DNA of 64,000 nucleotides from Rhodovibrio salinarum DSM 9154 (GCF_000515255.1 NZ_KI911559.1:1566823-1630822); one strand, 5' to 3'. Counted from the stretch's first letter, positions 7,863-17,414 are shown. Notes: generated from the letters alone by a model not told the origin. Made by a program: numbers and translations.

Positions 7863-9656
7863 TTACAGCAGCTTCTCGTCCAGCGCGAGCGTGCTTGCCG
7901 CCCCCTGGCGGACCTGGGCGGCGGCGGCGTCCGCGCGCGGCAGCAGGTTGTCGGCATAGAACCGAGCGATGGCCAGTTTGGCGCGGTGCTGGTCGGGCGC
8001 GGATTCCTGCGCCGCCATCTGCTGGGCGGCGACGCCGGCCTGCTGGGCGAGCAGGGCGCCCGCCACCACCGTGCCGGTCAGTTCCAGGAAGGGGTCGGCA
8101 ACCGCGGCGGATTGGGCGATGTCGTCCCGCGCGAGGGAGATCAGCGTCTCTCCGGCGGCCTCCAACTGGTCCAGGCCGCGGGCGACCGCCCGGCGGATCG
8201 CGGTCAGGTCATGGTCGCTGATGTCATCCAGATCGCTCAAGCCAGCGCGCAGATCAGCCAGCAGGGCGTGTAGTCCCGCGCCCTCGTCGCGCAGGACCTT
8301 GCGGCCCATCAGGTCGAGTGCCTGGATGCCGTTGGTGCCCTCGTAGATCGGCGCGATCCGGGCGTCGCGATAGTGCTGGGCGACGCCACCCTCCTCGATG
8401 AAGCCCATGCCACCCAGGATCTGCACGGCCGTCGAGGCGACCTCGACCCCGTGGTCGGTGCACCAGGCCTTGACCACCGGAACCAGCAGATCGACCCGGG
8501 TCTTCATGCGGGCACGCTCGTCGGCGTCCTCCGCCTGCTTGGCGCGATCCATGGCGTTGCCAGCGTAGAGCGCCAGCGCCCGGCCGCCTTCGGTGAGTGC
8601 CCGCATCGTCAGCAGTTTGCGGCGGATGTTGGGGTGCCGGACGATCGGCACGGACTCGTGGCCGCCGTGGATGTCGTGCGCCTGCATGCGCTCGAAGGCA
8701 TAAGCGCGGGCATCCTGGTACGCGCGCTCCGCGATGCCGATCCCCTGCACGCCGACGGCCAGCCGGGCGTTGTTCATCATCGTGAACATGCCGGTCAGGC
8801 CGCCGTGCTCCTTGCCGATCAGGTAGCCGACCGCCCCGCCGTCGTCGCCGTAGCTCATCGTGCAAGTGGGGCAGGCGTGGATGCCCATCTTGTGCTCCAG
8901 GCCGGTGCAGCGCACGTCGTTGCGCTGACCCGGATTGCCGTCGGCGTCCGGCAGGAACTTGGGCACCAGGAACAGCGACAGGCCCTTGGTGCCGTGCGGG
9001 GCGTCCGGCAGGCGGGCGAGCACCATGTGCACGATATTCTCCGACAGATCGTGCTCGCCCCAGGTGATGTAGATTTTCTGGCCGGTGATCCGGTAGCTGC
9101 CGTCGTCCGCGCGCTCGGCCTTGCAGGAGATTTGGCCCAGGTCGCTGCCGGCCTGCGGCTCCGACAGGTTCATCGTGCCGGTCCACTCGCCGGTAATCAG
9201 CTTGGGCAGGTAGGTCGCCTGCTGCTCCGGCGTGCCGTGGGCCTGCAGCAGCTCGACCGCGCCGATCGTCAGCATCGGGTTGAGCGCGAGTGAGGTGTTG
9301 GCGCTGTGCCAGACCTCCATCAGCGCCAGCGCCAGCGTCCAGGGCAGTCCCTGGCCGCCCCACTCCGGATCGAACGGCAGGGTGTTGAAGCCGCTGTCGA
9401 CGTAGCTGCGGTAGGCGTCCTGGAAGCCTTGGGCGGTGCGCACCAAGCCGTTGTCCAGGCGCACGCCTTCCTGGTCGCCGGAATGGTTCAGCGGCGCCCA
9501 GACCTCCGCGGCGACGTTGCCGGCTTCCTCGACGATCTGATCGACCAGTTCGGCATCGACCTCGGCGAACGCGGGCAGGGCATGCAACGCTTCCAGCCCG
9601 CCGGAGGTGCGCAGCGCGAAGTCAAGGTCGGCAAGCGGCGCGCGGTAGTCGGCCAT
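7863..9656 (-). CDS. Acyl-CoA dehydrogenase, DmdC/long type
   Basis: A 597-residue FAD-dependent acyl-CoA dehydrogenase of the long subfamily that includes 3-methylmercaptopropionyl-CoA dehydrogenase (DmdC). The N-terminus MADYRAPLADLDFAL matches that subfamily. The FAD/substrate segments MNLSEPQAGSDLG and KIYITWGEHD are present, the probable catalytic glutamate lies in PIYEGTNGIQALDLMGRKV, and an extra C-terminal domain covers about residues 470-597. Substrate cannot be assigned: no dmdA, dmdB or dmdD lies nearby, and many relatives serve general fatty acid oxidation. The start is the ATG at 9656. Confidence 0.85.
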   Translation of the reverse strand: MADYRAPLADLDFALRTSGGLEALHALPAFAEVDAELVDQIVEEAGNVAAEVWAPLNHSGDQEGVRLDNGLVRTAQGFQDAYRSYVDSGFNTLPFDPEWGGQGLPWTLALALMEVWHSANTSLALNPMLTIGAVELLQAHGTPEQQATYLPKLITGEWTGTMNLSEPQAGSDLGQISCKAERADDGSYRITGQKIYITWGEHDLSENIVHMVLARLPDAPHGTKGLSLFLVPKFLPDADGNPGQRNDVRCTGLEHKMGIHACPTCTMSYGDDGGAVGYLIGKEHGGLTGMFTMMNNARLAVGVQGIGIAERAYQDARAYAFERMQAHDIHGGHESVPIVRHPNIRRKLLTMRALTEGGRALALYAGNAMDRAKQAEDADERARMKTRVDLLVPVVKAWCTDHGVEVASTAVQILGGMGFIEEGGVAQHYRDARIAPIYEGTNGIQALDLMGRKVLRDEGAGLHALLADLRAGLSDLDDISDHDLTAIRRAVARGLDQLEAAGETLISLARDDIAQSAAVADPFLELTGTVVAGALLAQQAGVAAQQMAAQESAPDQHRAKLAIARFYADNLLPRADAAAAQVRQGAASTLALDEKLL

Positions 9657-9796
9657 GGGTCACTTTCTCCTGGTGAGTCGCTTCTGCTTCGACCCCTACG
9701 CTGCCACGACCGCCTGCCGGGCGCCATCCGACATGGGCGCACAGCAGGGCTGCTCACCTGTCTAGGCCGGCTTGGGGCCGGTCCGGCCGGGAAAGG

Positions 9797-10084
9797 TCAG
9801 TGGCTTTGCGCGAACTTGGCCTTCTGTTCGGGCGTGGCCTCGGTCTGGTATTTGGCCTTCCAGTCGTCGTAGGGCATGCCGTAGACGATCTCGCGGGCGT
9901 CGTCATAGGAGAGCTCGACCCCCTGCTCTTCGGCCGCTGCGCGGTACCACTTGGACAGGCAGTTGCGGCAGAAGCCGGCCAGGTTCATCAGGTCGATGTT
10001 CTGCACGTCGGTGCGCTCGCGCAGGTGCTGCACCAGGTCGCGGAACACCTGCGCCTCGATCTCGGTGCGGGTTTTGTCATCCAT
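9797..10084 (-). CDS. DUF1244 family protein
   Basis: The 95-residue protein matches the DUF1244 family, small alphaproteobacterial and gammaproteobacterial proteins of unknown function. Its signature is NLAGFCRNCLSKWYRAAAEE at about residues 36-55, with two cysteines in a C-x2-C arrangement that could bind metal, followed by YDDAREIVYGMPYDDWKAKY. There is no export signal. It lies upstream of the acyl-CoA dehydrogenase on the same strand with a 140-base gap, so cotranscription is uncertain. Confidence 0.85.
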   Translation of the reverse strand: MDDKTRTEIEAQVFRDLVQHLRERTDVQNIDLMNLAGFCRNCLSKWYRAAAEEQGVELSYDDAREIVYGMPYDDWKAKYQTEATPEQKAKFAQSH

Positions 10085-10153
10085 GGCTGTTTTTGCTCCC
10101 CTTTCAGCGGACTGTCGGGAGATATGACCCGACCGGCGCGAACGGTAAAGCGG

Positions 10154-11290
10154 CTAAACACCGATCAGTGTCTCGCGTGCCAGCATGTCGACCACCTGCT
10201 GCAGGGCCGTGTGCGTGTCCGCGCCCTCGGCGAGCGCGTCGTGGTAGACCTTGAGCTGGCGGTGGGCGCTGGTGCCGTGGCGGACGATCTCGCGGGCGTG
10301 GCTTACCTCGGCCAGCACGCCCATCTCCTCCGCTTCGGGGCGGATCAGGTCGAGCAACTCTTCCAAAAGCTCGCTGTACGGCAGCAGTTCGCCCCGGCCG
10401 AAGTCGACCAGGCCCTCGTCGAAGCCGTAGCGCTGCGCCCGCCAGCGGTTCTCGCGGACCAGGATGTTGGCGTAGCGCCGCCAGCGCTGATTGTTGCGCT
10501 TCAGGCGGTAGAGCATGCGCAGCAGGCACACGAAGATCGCCGCGATGCAGATGCCGTCGTCCAGGCGCGGCGTGACATCGGTGATCCGCAGTTCCAGCGT
10601 CGGGAAGCGCGCGGAAGGGCGGACGTCCCACCAGATCTTGCTGGCGTCCTCGATCAGCCCGGCCTCGACCATCATGGCGAGGTGGCGCTGGTATTCCGAC
10701 CAGCTTTCGAACATCTCCGGCAGGCCGGTGCGCGGCAGCTCGTCGAACACCGCCAGACGATAGGACTTGAGCCCGGTATTCTCGCCCCGCCAGAACGGCG
10801 AGGAGGTCGACAGCGCCAGCAGGTGCGGCAGGAAGTAGGCCGCCTGACCCATCAGATCCATGCGCAACTCGTCGTCCTCGATGCCGACGTGAACGTGCAT
10901 GGCACAGATGATCATCCGCCGCGCGACCGCCTGCATGTCGCGGGCGAGGACGTTGTAGCGCTCCTTGTCGGTGTGCTTCTGGCTGGTCCAGGCGGCGAAC
11001 GGGTGGGTCGAGGCCGCGATCGGCGCGAGGTCGTAGGCGTTCACCACATCAGCCACCGTGCGCCGCAGCTCGCGCAGTTCCTCGCGGCAGCCGTGCAGCG
11101 TATCGTTGACGCCGGTGCCGACCTCGATCTGGCAGCGCAGGAATTCCGGACTGACCCGGCTCTTCAGCCGGCGTTCGCATTCCGCCATCAAGGCGTCCGG
11201 GACTTCAGTGACCAGATCGCGGCTCTGCCGTTCGACCAGCAGGTATTCCTCCTCCACGCCCATGGTGAAGGAGGGGACGGTCTGGCTCAT
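10154..11290 (-). CDS. YbdK-type carboxylate-amine ligase
   Basis: A 378-residue member of the GCS2/YbdK family, ATP-dependent ligases related to glutamate-cysteine ligase; E. coli YbdK has only weak gamma-glutamylcysteine activity and its true substrate is unsettled. Visible motifs are FTMGVEEEYLLV near the N-terminus (metal-binding glutamates) and MHVHVGIEDDE at about residues 125-135. I chose the ATG at 11290, ten bases after a GGGAG site, giving the usual YbdK length. It follows the N-formylglutamate amidohydrolase family gene on the same strand with a gap of about 170 bases. Confidence 0.85.
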   Translation of the reverse strand: MSQTVPSFTMGVEEEYLLVERQSRDLVTEVPDALMAECERRLKSRVSPEFLRCQIEVGTGVNDTLHGCREELRELRRTVADVVNAYDLAPIAASTHPFAAWTSQKHTDKERYNVLARDMQAVARRMIICAMHVHVGIEDDELRMDLMGQAAYFLPHLLALSTSSPFWRGENTGLKSYRLAVFDELPRTGLPEMFESWSEYQRHLAMMVEAGLIEDASKIWWDVRPSARFPTLELRITDVTPRLDDGICIAAIFVCLLRMLYRLKRNNQRWRRYANILVRENRWRAQRYGFDEGLVDFGRGELLPYSELLEELLDLIRPEAEEMGVLAEVSHAREIVRHGTSAHRQLKVYHDALAEGADTHTALQQVVDMLARETLIGV

Positions 11291-11459
11291 GCGCGTGCGC
11301 TCCCGGCTCCGACGGCGGTTGGCTGTACAAAGTTTGCCCGCCGCGCGCCCAGCTTGCAAAGACTGTGGGCGATGAACGCGGATGATTCAGCGTCGTGAGC
11401 GGCTGATTGGGAGCCAGGCGTCTCGGGGGCTCTCCGCCCGTCGGCAGGCGCGAAGCGCG

Positions 11460-12281
11460 TTACTGCCGATACGGTTTGTACAGCTCGGGATCGTCGAGCA
11501 GCGGGCGCAGCAGCTCGACCATCTCGTCCGCCCAGGCACGCTGGCCGCGCTGGGTGTCGATCAGGTCCTGGCGAATCTCGACCAGCGCGTTGGCGAGGCC
11601 GCGCTTGTCGCCGTGGACGTGCTGGGTATAGCCGTGGCCGTCACGCGCGGAGTAGGGCTCGTTATCGCCGACCTGCCAGCCCCGCGCGCGGGCCCGGCGC
11701 ATCAACGGCACCGGCAGGCGGGGGTCGTAGTCCCACAGCACGCCGATCTGCCACGGCCGCTCCCGCCCCCGCAGGATGGGGGTGAAGGAGTGCATCGAGA
11801 CCAGCACGGGCGCCCGGCCGCGCGCGGTCATGGCGTCCAGCTGCCGGGCGACCGCGCCGTGATAGGGCCAGAAGAAGCTCTGCAGCCGCGCTTCCAGCGC
11901 GTCCGCCGAAAGCTCGCGGTTGCCGGGCACCACCGTCTCGTCGGCGATTGCGGGGGTCAGCGTGGGGTCGTCCAACTGCCGGTTGGGGTCCACGATCAGG
12001 CGCGAGAAGTGCGAGAATACGGCGGGCGCGTTCAGCGCGTCCGCCATCATCCGGGTGACCGGCGCGATCCCGATGTCGTAGGCGATGTGCCGTTCCAGCG
12101 CGCGCGCCGGCACGCCCAGGCCATCCAGCGCGCGCGGCACGAAGTTCGCCGCGTGGTCGCAGACCAAGAGCAGGTCGCTCTCCGCCTCGGCGTTGTAGGT
12201 CCAGAAGGGCGCGGGCTCGTCGTCGGCGAGCAGCGGGCACGCGGCCGTGTCGGTATCTTGGGTGTCGGGGGAGCGCGTCAT
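11460..12281 (-). CDS. N-formylglutamate amidohydrolase family protein
   Basis: The 273-residue protein belongs to the FGase family, zinc-dependent hydrolases of N-formyl or N-acyl amino acids. Family landmarks are LLLVCDHAANFVP (residues 37-49), the DIGIAPVTRMMAD segment, LIVDPNRQLDDP and VSMHSFTPILRG with the putative metal-binding histidine. It is not in a hut operon, so histidine degradation is not supported. The neighbouring YbdK ligase on the same strand makes an amino-acid conjugate metabolism role possible. It is divergent from the epimerase gene. Confidence 0.8.
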   Translation of the reverse strand: MTRSPDTQDTDTAACPLLADDEPAPFWTYNAEAESDLLLVCDHAANFVPRALDGLGVPARALERHIAYDIGIAPVTRMMADALNAPAVFSHFSRLIVDPNRQLDDPTLTPAIADETVVPGNRELSADALEARLQSFFWPYHGAVARQLDAMTARGRAPVLVSMHSFTPILRGRERPWQIGVLWDYDPRLPVPLMRRARARGWQVGDNEPYSARDGHGYTQHVHGDKRGLANALVEIRQDLIDTQRGQRAWADEMVELLRPLLDDPELYKPYRQ

Positions 12282-12395
12282 CGCGCGCGATCATAGACCA
12301 GGGCTGCGTAACAGGGAAACGGGGTCCGTTCTGCCAAAGCCGCATGGCACCGTTTCGTCATTGACCCGTGATGAGTGCGGTCGCCTAATTGGCGC

Positions 12396-13406
12396 ATGCG
12401 GATCGGACAGCCCAACACCTTCTTCTGCATCGACGGGCACACCTGCGGCAACCCGGTTCGGCTGGTGGCCTCGGGCGGGCCCAGGCTCGACGGCGCCACG
12501 ATATCCGAGCGCCGGCAGGACTTCCTTGCCCGCTACGACTGGATCCGCACCGGCCTGATGTTCGAGCCGCGCGGCCACGACATGATGTCGGGGGCGATCC
12601 TCTATCCGCCGACCACGCCCGACGGCGACATCGGCGTGCTGTATATCGAGACCAGCGGCTGCCTGCCGATGTGCGGCCATGGGACGATCGGCACGGTGAC
12701 CTTCGCGCTGGAACGCGGGCTGGTGCAGCCGGCCACGCCCGGCGTGCTGCGTCTGGACACGCCGGCCGGACGGGTCACCGCCGACTACCGCGTGCAGGGC
12801 GACAAGGTTGCGGCGGTCAAGATCACCAACGTCCCGGCCTTCCTATACGCCCAAGGCATCGAGATCGCGGTGGACGGGCTGGGCCGGCTGACGCTCGACG
12901 TGGCCTACGGCGGCAACTTCTACGCCATCATCGAACCGCAGGCGGCCTTCGGTGGGCTGGAGACGATCGGCGCGGCGGATGTGCTGGCCTGGTCGCCCAG
13001 GGTGCGGGACGCGGTCAATGCCGCCCTCGACGCCGTCCATCCCCAGGACCCGACGATCCGCGGGGTCAGCCACGTGATGTGGACCGGCACGCCGCAGACC
13101 GAGGGCGCGCACGCTCGCAACGCCGTCTTCTACGGCAAGCGCGCGATCGACCGCAGCCCCTGCGGCACCGGCACCAGCGCGCGCATGGCCCAGCTCGCCG
13201 CCCGGGGTGACCTCCGGCCGGGCGATGCCTTCGTGCACGAGAGCATCATCGGCTCGCTGTTCACCGGGCGGGTCGAGGCGGCCACCGAGGTCGCCGGCAC
13301 CCCCGCGATCCAGCCGTCGATCGAGGGCTGGGCGGTGATCACCGGCTTCAACACGCTCTTCCTGGACGAGTCCGACCCCTACGTGCGCGGGTTTACGGTG
13401 GGGTAG
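12396..13406 (+). CDS. 4-hydroxyproline 2-epimerase / proline racemase family protein
   Basis: The 336-residue enzyme has both catalytic cysteines of true racemases and epimerases: Cys93 in PMCGHGTIG and Cys256 in SPCGTGTSARM. A trans-3-hydroxyproline dehydratase would have threonine at the second site, so epimerase or racemase is preferred. The N-terminal IDGHTCGNP is also conserved. Hydroxyproline 2-epimerase fits better than proline racemase by length and prevalence in alphaproteobacteria, but the other hydroxyproline catabolic genes are not adjacent. I chose the ATG at 12396, which begins the conserved region. Confidence 0.85.
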   Translation: MRIGQPNTFFCIDGHTCGNPVRLVASGGPRLDGATISERRQDFLARYDWIRTGLMFEPRGHDMMSGAILYPPTTPDGDIGVLYIETSGCLPMCGHGTIGTVTFALERGLVQPATPGVLRLDTPAGRVTADYRVQGDKVAAVKITNVPAFLYAQGIEIAVDGLGRLTLDVAYGGNFYAIIEPQAAFGGLETIGAADVLAWSPRVRDAVNAALDAVHPQDPTIRGVSHVMWTGTPQTEGAHARNAVFYGKRAIDRSPCGTGTSARMAQLAARGDLRPGDAFVHESIIGSLFTGRVEAATEVAGTPAIQPSIEGWAVITGFNTLFLDESDPYVRGFTVG

Positions 13407-13490
13407 GGGCTACTCAAAAACGAAGATCGACGTCCTGCTGAGCAGGGCGCGTAAGGCCCGTGTCGCCCATGTCCGGTGGCGATCCCCGCG

Positions 13491-14213
13491 TTACGACCGC
13501 CCCTGCCACCGGGCGATCTCTTCCCGCCAGAAATCGCGGTCGGCGTACTCGGTCGGATCTTCCACGCCGGCGTCGTGCAGCGCCTCCAGGCGCTCGACGC
13601 AGGTGCCGCAGCGCCCACAGTGCACCGCCTCGCCCTTGTAGCAGGACCAGGTCTCCGCGATCGGCACGCCGAGGCGGCCGGCTTCGGCGGCGATGTCGGT
13701 CTTCGACCAGTGGATGAACGGGGTTTCCAGGTTGATCGACGCGACGCCGTCGAGCGCGGTGTCCTCCATCGCCTGGAAGGCGTCGACGAAGGCCGGGCGG
13801 CAGTCGGGGTAGATCACGTGGTCGCCGGTGTGCATCGCCGCCGCCACGCGCGCAATCCCGCGCCCACCGGCGAGCGCGAAGGCGGCCGTCAGCATCAGCG
13901 GGTTGCGGTTGGGCACGACGGTGACGGCCATCGTTTCGGACGAATAGTGCCCGTCCGGGACGTCTTCGCTGTCGGTGAGCGCGCTGCCGGCGATCCGCCG
14001 GCCGACATCGGAGAGATCGATCACCTCGTACGCCACGCCCAGGCGCTTGGCGCAGCGGGCGGCGAACTCGATCTCCTTGCGATGGCGCTGGCCGTAATCG
14101 AAGGTCACCAGGGCGGCCACGCCGCCCGGTTCGGTCGACAGGCGATGGGCGAGCGTCACCGAGTCCAGACCGCCGGAACAGACCACCAGTGCCGGGCCCG
14201 GGTCGGCGGTCAT
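13491..14213 (-). CDS. queC: 7-cyano-7-deazaguanine synthase
   Basis: Converts 7-carboxy-7-deazaguanine to preQ0 with ATP and ammonia in queuosine synthesis. The PP-loop SGGLDS lies at residues 13-18 and a C-terminal zinc site has four cysteines in CYKGEAVHCGRCGTC. At 240 residues it has normal length. The ATG at 14213 overlaps the stop of the upstream transporter gene in an ATGA, showing translational coupling. No other queuosine genes (queD, queE, queF) are in the window. Confidence 0.93.
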   Translation of the reverse strand: MTADPGPALVVCSGGLDSVTLAHRLSTEPGGVAALVTFDYGQRHRKEIEFAARCAKRLGVAYEVIDLSDVGRRIAGSALTDSEDVPDGHYSSETMAVTVVPNRNPLMLTAAFALAGGRGIARVAAAMHTGDHVIYPDCRPAFVDAFQAMEDTALDGVASINLETPFIHWSKTDIAAEAGRLGVPIAETWSCYKGEAVHCGRCGTCVERLEALHDAGVEDPTEYADRDFWREEIARWQGRS

Positions 14214-14800
14214 GCCGGGGCGAGGCCGATCTTGCGGTCGCGCCGGCGCAGCAGCAGGACGCAGGGCAGGGCCAGGAGGGTCATCCACAGCTTGCCGAGG
14301 ACTTGGCCCCACAGGTGGTCCAGGCCGCCGAAGGCGAGCTGCAGGAACACCAGGCTGTCGATCGTGAGGCCGACCAGGCCGCTCAGGAACACCGCAAGCA
14401 CCAGGCGCCGGCGCTGCAGCGGGGTATAGACCGCGAAGTCCGCCAGTTCGGAGAACAGGAAGGCGGCCGTGGAGGCGATCACCAGCGCGCCCGGCGAGAC
14501 CAGGGCCGACAGGCCGGCGCCGACCGTGATCGCGGCCAGCGTCCACAGCTTGCCCAGGCGCCGCTGCACCATGTCACGCATGACGAGCGCGATCCCGATC
14601 ATCAGCACGCCCGAAGGCGCCATGATCGGATCGCCCAGCAGGCCCGGGGCGACCGGGATCAGGCACGGACCGTTCGGCACGCAGGTCGTGCCGAGGTTGC
14701 CGATCAGCCAGTTCGCCAAGGGCACGCAGGCGCAGAAGGCGACCAGGAAGGCCGCGCCCTCGATCCGTCGTTGCCGGGATGTCACGGGTGTGTCGGTCAT
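14210..14800 (-). CDS. VUT family queuosine-precursor transporter
   Basis: The 196-residue integral membrane protein has about six hydrophobic segments and the VUT/DUF165 (YhhQ-like) signature around SELADFAVYTPLQRRR and the GLTIDSLVFLQLAFG segment. E. coli YhhQ imports preQ0 and preQ1, the products around QueC's step. The four-base overlap with queC strongly supports a queuosine role rather than vitamin uptake. The start at 14800 follows from the MTDTPVTSRQRR beginning before the first membrane segment; upstream sequence in frame is not conserved-looking. Confidence 0.82.
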   Translation of the reverse strand: MTDTPVTSRQRRIEGAAFLVAFCACVPLANWLIGNLGTTCVPNGPCLIPVAPGLLGDPIMAPSGVLMIGIALVMRDMVQRRLGKLWTLAAITVGAGLSALVSPGALVIASTAAFLFSELADFAVYTPLQRRRLVLAVFLSGLVGLTIDSLVFLQLAFGGLDHLWGQVLGKLWMTLLALPCVLLLRRRDRKIGLAPA

Positions 14801-14972
14801 CGCGACAAGGGTGCTACACGATGCGGGGTGCAAGGGGCAAGACGGCTGATCGTCGGGACCTGCGGCCGTGCCCGGCTGTCCCGGAACGTTGACCGGCCCG
14901 GCGGCCACGCCTTAAACCCGGTGGTCCATCAGACAATTGCGACCGCACCGCGCGAACGGCGAAGAAACCGAG

Positions 14973-16604
14973 ATGACCAGCGACCACCGCGTCCACTTTT
15001 ACGACTGTACGCTGCGCGACGGGCAGCAGACGCAAGGCGTCGATTTCTCCGTCGCCGACAAGCGTACGCTCTCGCTGGCGCTCGACGAGCTTGGCGTCGA
15101 TTATATCGAGGGCGGCTGGCCGGGCGCGAACCCGACCGATGATGCCTTTTTCGATGAGCCCCCGCAGCTGACCAACGCCAAGCTGGTCGCCTTCGGTATG
15201 ACCCGGCGGATCGGCCGGTCGGCGGACAACGACCCGGGCATGGCCGCGCTGCTGAACAGCCGCGCCGATGGTCTGACGATCGTGGGGAAGACCTGGGATT
15301 ACCATGTCGACCTCGCGCTCGGCGCCGACCGGGACGACTACGTCGAGGTGATCGCCGACAGCGTGCGCATTGCCCGGGAGCGCAAGGGCGAGGCGATCTT
15401 CGACGCCGAGCACTTCTTCGACGGCTACAAGGCGAACCCGGACTACGCGCTGCGCTGCCTGGACGCGGCCTACCAGGCGGGCGCGCGCTGGATCGTGTTG
15501 TGCGACACCAACGGCGGCACCCTGCCGCACGAGGTCAGCCGGATCGTAGGCGAGGTCGCGCAGCGCATCCCGGGCCAGCAGCTCGGCATCCACACCCACG
15601 ACGACACCGGCAACGCGGTCGCCAATTCGCTAGCCGCGGTGGAAGCCGGCGTGCGGCAGGTGCAGGGCACGCTGAACGGGCTGGGCGAGCGCTGCGGCAA
15701 TGCCAACCTGATCTCGGTGATCGCCTCGATCGCGCTCAAGACGGATTTTAAGACGCGGATCACCGATCAGCAGCTCAAGGAGTTGACCCCGGTCTCGCGG
15801 CTGCTCGACGAGCGGCTGAACCGCGCGCCCTCGCGCGGCGCGCCCTACGTCGGGGAGAGTGCGTTCGCGCACAAGGGCGGGTTGCACGTCTCCGCGGTCG
15901 AGAAGGACCCGCGCACCTACGAGCACATCGATCCCGCGCGGGTCGGCAACCAGCGCCACATCGTCGTCTCGGATCAGTCGGGGCGCTCCAACATCCTGGC
16001 GCGGTTCCGTGAGATCGGCATCGAGATGGACCCGAACGATCCGGCCGTGGCCGATCTGGTCGAGCGGGTGAAGGCGCGCGAGTTCTCGGGCTATGCTTAT
16101 GACGGGGCGGAGGCGAGCTTCGAGCTGATGGCCCGCCGGGCGCTCAAGCAGGTGCCCGACTACTTCGCGCTGTCCCGCTTCCGGGTGATGGACGACCGCC
16201 GCTGGAACGCGCGCGGGGAGCTGGTGACGGAGTCCGAAGCGACCGTGACCACCGAGGTTGCCGGGCGCGAGATGATGACGGTCGCCAACGGCAACGGTCC
16301 GGTGAACGCGCTGGACAAGGCCCTGCGCAAGGCGCTCCTGGAGTTCTACCCGCAGCTCGAGGACATGCGCCTGAGCGACTACAAGGTGCGTATCCTCACC
16401 CCCCAGGCCGGCACCGGCGCGGTCACCCGTGTGATGATCGAAAGCGCCGACGGGCAGGGGCGGAGCTGGACCACCGTGGGGGTGTCGACCAACATCATCG
16501 ACGCCTCCTTCAATGCCCTACACGACGGCCTGACCTGGAAGCTGTACCAGGAAGGCGCCCACCAGGCGCAGACCCCGCGCCGTCCGCACGCGCTCGAGGA
16601 GTAG
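14973..16604 (+). CDS. cimA: Citramalate synthase
   Basis: Condenses pyruvate and acetyl-CoA to (R)-citramalate, opening the threonine-independent route to 2-oxobutyrate and isoleucine. The TIM-barrel N-terminus begins with FYDCTLRDGQQTQGVDF and the metal-binding H-x-H lies in GIHTHDDTGNAVANS near residue 208; the C-terminal LeuA-type regulatory domain spans about residues 400-525. Length (543) fits CimA rather than isopropylmalate or homocitrate synthase. The start is the ATG at 14973. trmJ begins on the base after its stop. Confidence 0.9.
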   Translation: MTSDHRVHFYDCTLRDGQQTQGVDFSVADKRTLSLALDELGVDYIEGGWPGANPTDDAFFDEPPQLTNAKLVAFGMTRRIGRSADNDPGMAALLNSRADGLTIVGKTWDYHVDLALGADRDDYVEVIADSVRIARERKGEAIFDAEHFFDGYKANPDYALRCLDAAYQAGARWIVLCDTNGGTLPHEVSRIVGEVAQRIPGQQLGIHTHDDTGNAVANSLAAVEAGVRQVQGTLNGLGERCGNANLISVIASIALKTDFKTRITDQQLKELTPVSRLLDERLNRAPSRGAPYVGESAFAHKGGLHVSAVEKDPRTYEHIDPARVGNQRHIVVSDQSGRSNILARFREIGIEMDPNDPAVADLVERVKAREFSGYAYDGAEASFELMARRALKQVPDYFALSRFRVMDDRRWNARGELVTESEATVTTEVAGREMMTVANGNGPVNALDKALRKALLEFYPQLEDMRLSDYKVRILTPQAGTGAVTRVMIESADGQGRSWTTVGVSTNIIDASFNALHDGLTWKLYQEGAHQAQTPRRPHALEE

Positions 16605-17414
16605 ATGGCCCGCGAAAAGCCGCTGCCCGTGCCGGATGGGCCGCAGCCGGCGATTGTGCTGGTGCGCCCGCAGTTGGGCCAGAACATCGGTATGGCCGCG
16701 CGCGCGATGTTGAACTGCGGCCTGTCCGACCTGCGCCTCGTGGCCCCGCGTGATGGCTGGCCGAACGCGGACGCGCAGGCCGCCGCGGTGAACGCCCGCG
16801 CCGTGGTCGATCAGGCCCGGGTCTACGACAGTACCCACGAGGCGGTGGCGGAGATGGCGCGCGTCTATGCCACCACCGCCCGCGCGCGCGATCAGGTGAA
16901 ATGGGTGCTGACCCCGCGAGCGACCGGTGCCGATCTGCGTGCGGCGGTACGCGACGAGGGGCCGGCGGCGGTGTTGTTCGGTCCGGAAAAGCAGGGGTTG
17001 GAGAACGACGAGGTCGCGCTGGCCGACACGCTGATCCGAGCCCCGCTCAACCCCGGCTTCACCTCCCTCAACCTGGCGCAGGCGGTGTTGATGATCGCCT
17101 ACGAATGGTGGACGGCGGAGGAGGCCAGTCCGGCGGTCAAGCTGGTCAGCGGCCGGCAGAACAGCGGCCGGGCGGCACGGGTGGAGGAGTTCGACAACTT
17201 CATGGCCCGGCTGGAAGCGCGGCTGGAAGCGGCCGGCTATTTCAACATCCCGGAGAAGCGCCCGGCGATGGTGCGCAACCTGCGCAACATCTTCGCCCGC
17301 GCCCGCCCGACGGCGGCGGAGATCGATAGCCTGCACGGCATGGTCAAGGCGCTCTGGGAAGCCCCCAAGGTGACCCGTCGCCCGCGCGAGCAGGAGCGCG
17401 AGACCGACGATTGA
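16605..17414 (+). CDS. trmJ: tRNA (cytidine/uridine-2'-O-)-methyltransferase TrmJ
   Basis: A 269-residue SPOUT methyltransferase that 2'-O-methylates position 32 of certain tRNAs. The N-terminus IVLVRPQLGQNIGMAARAML and the knot region FGPEKQGLENDEVALAD plus PLNPGFTSLNLAQAV are diagnostic. A helical C-terminal extension of about 90 residues, as in TrmJ, follows. It starts on the base immediately after the cimA stop codon and has no separate promoter, so it is probably expressed from the cimA transcript. Confidence 0.9.
   Translation: MAREKPLPVPDGPQPAIVLVRPQLGQNIGMAARAMLNCGLSDLRLVAPRDGWPNADAQAAAVNARAVVDQARVYDSTHEAVAEMARVYATTARARDQVKWVLTPRATGADLRAAVRDEGPAAVLFGPEKQGLENDEVALADTLIRAPLNPGFTSLNLAQAVLMIAYEWWTAEEASPAVKLVSGRQNSGRAARVEEFDNFMARLEARLEAAGYFNIPEKRPAMVRNLRNIFARARPTAAEIDSLHGMVKALWEAPKVTRRPREQERETDD

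Noticed and set aside
9800..11398. 532-codon open frame on the plus strand
   Set aside because: It is antisense to DUF1244 and YbdK genes that match known families.
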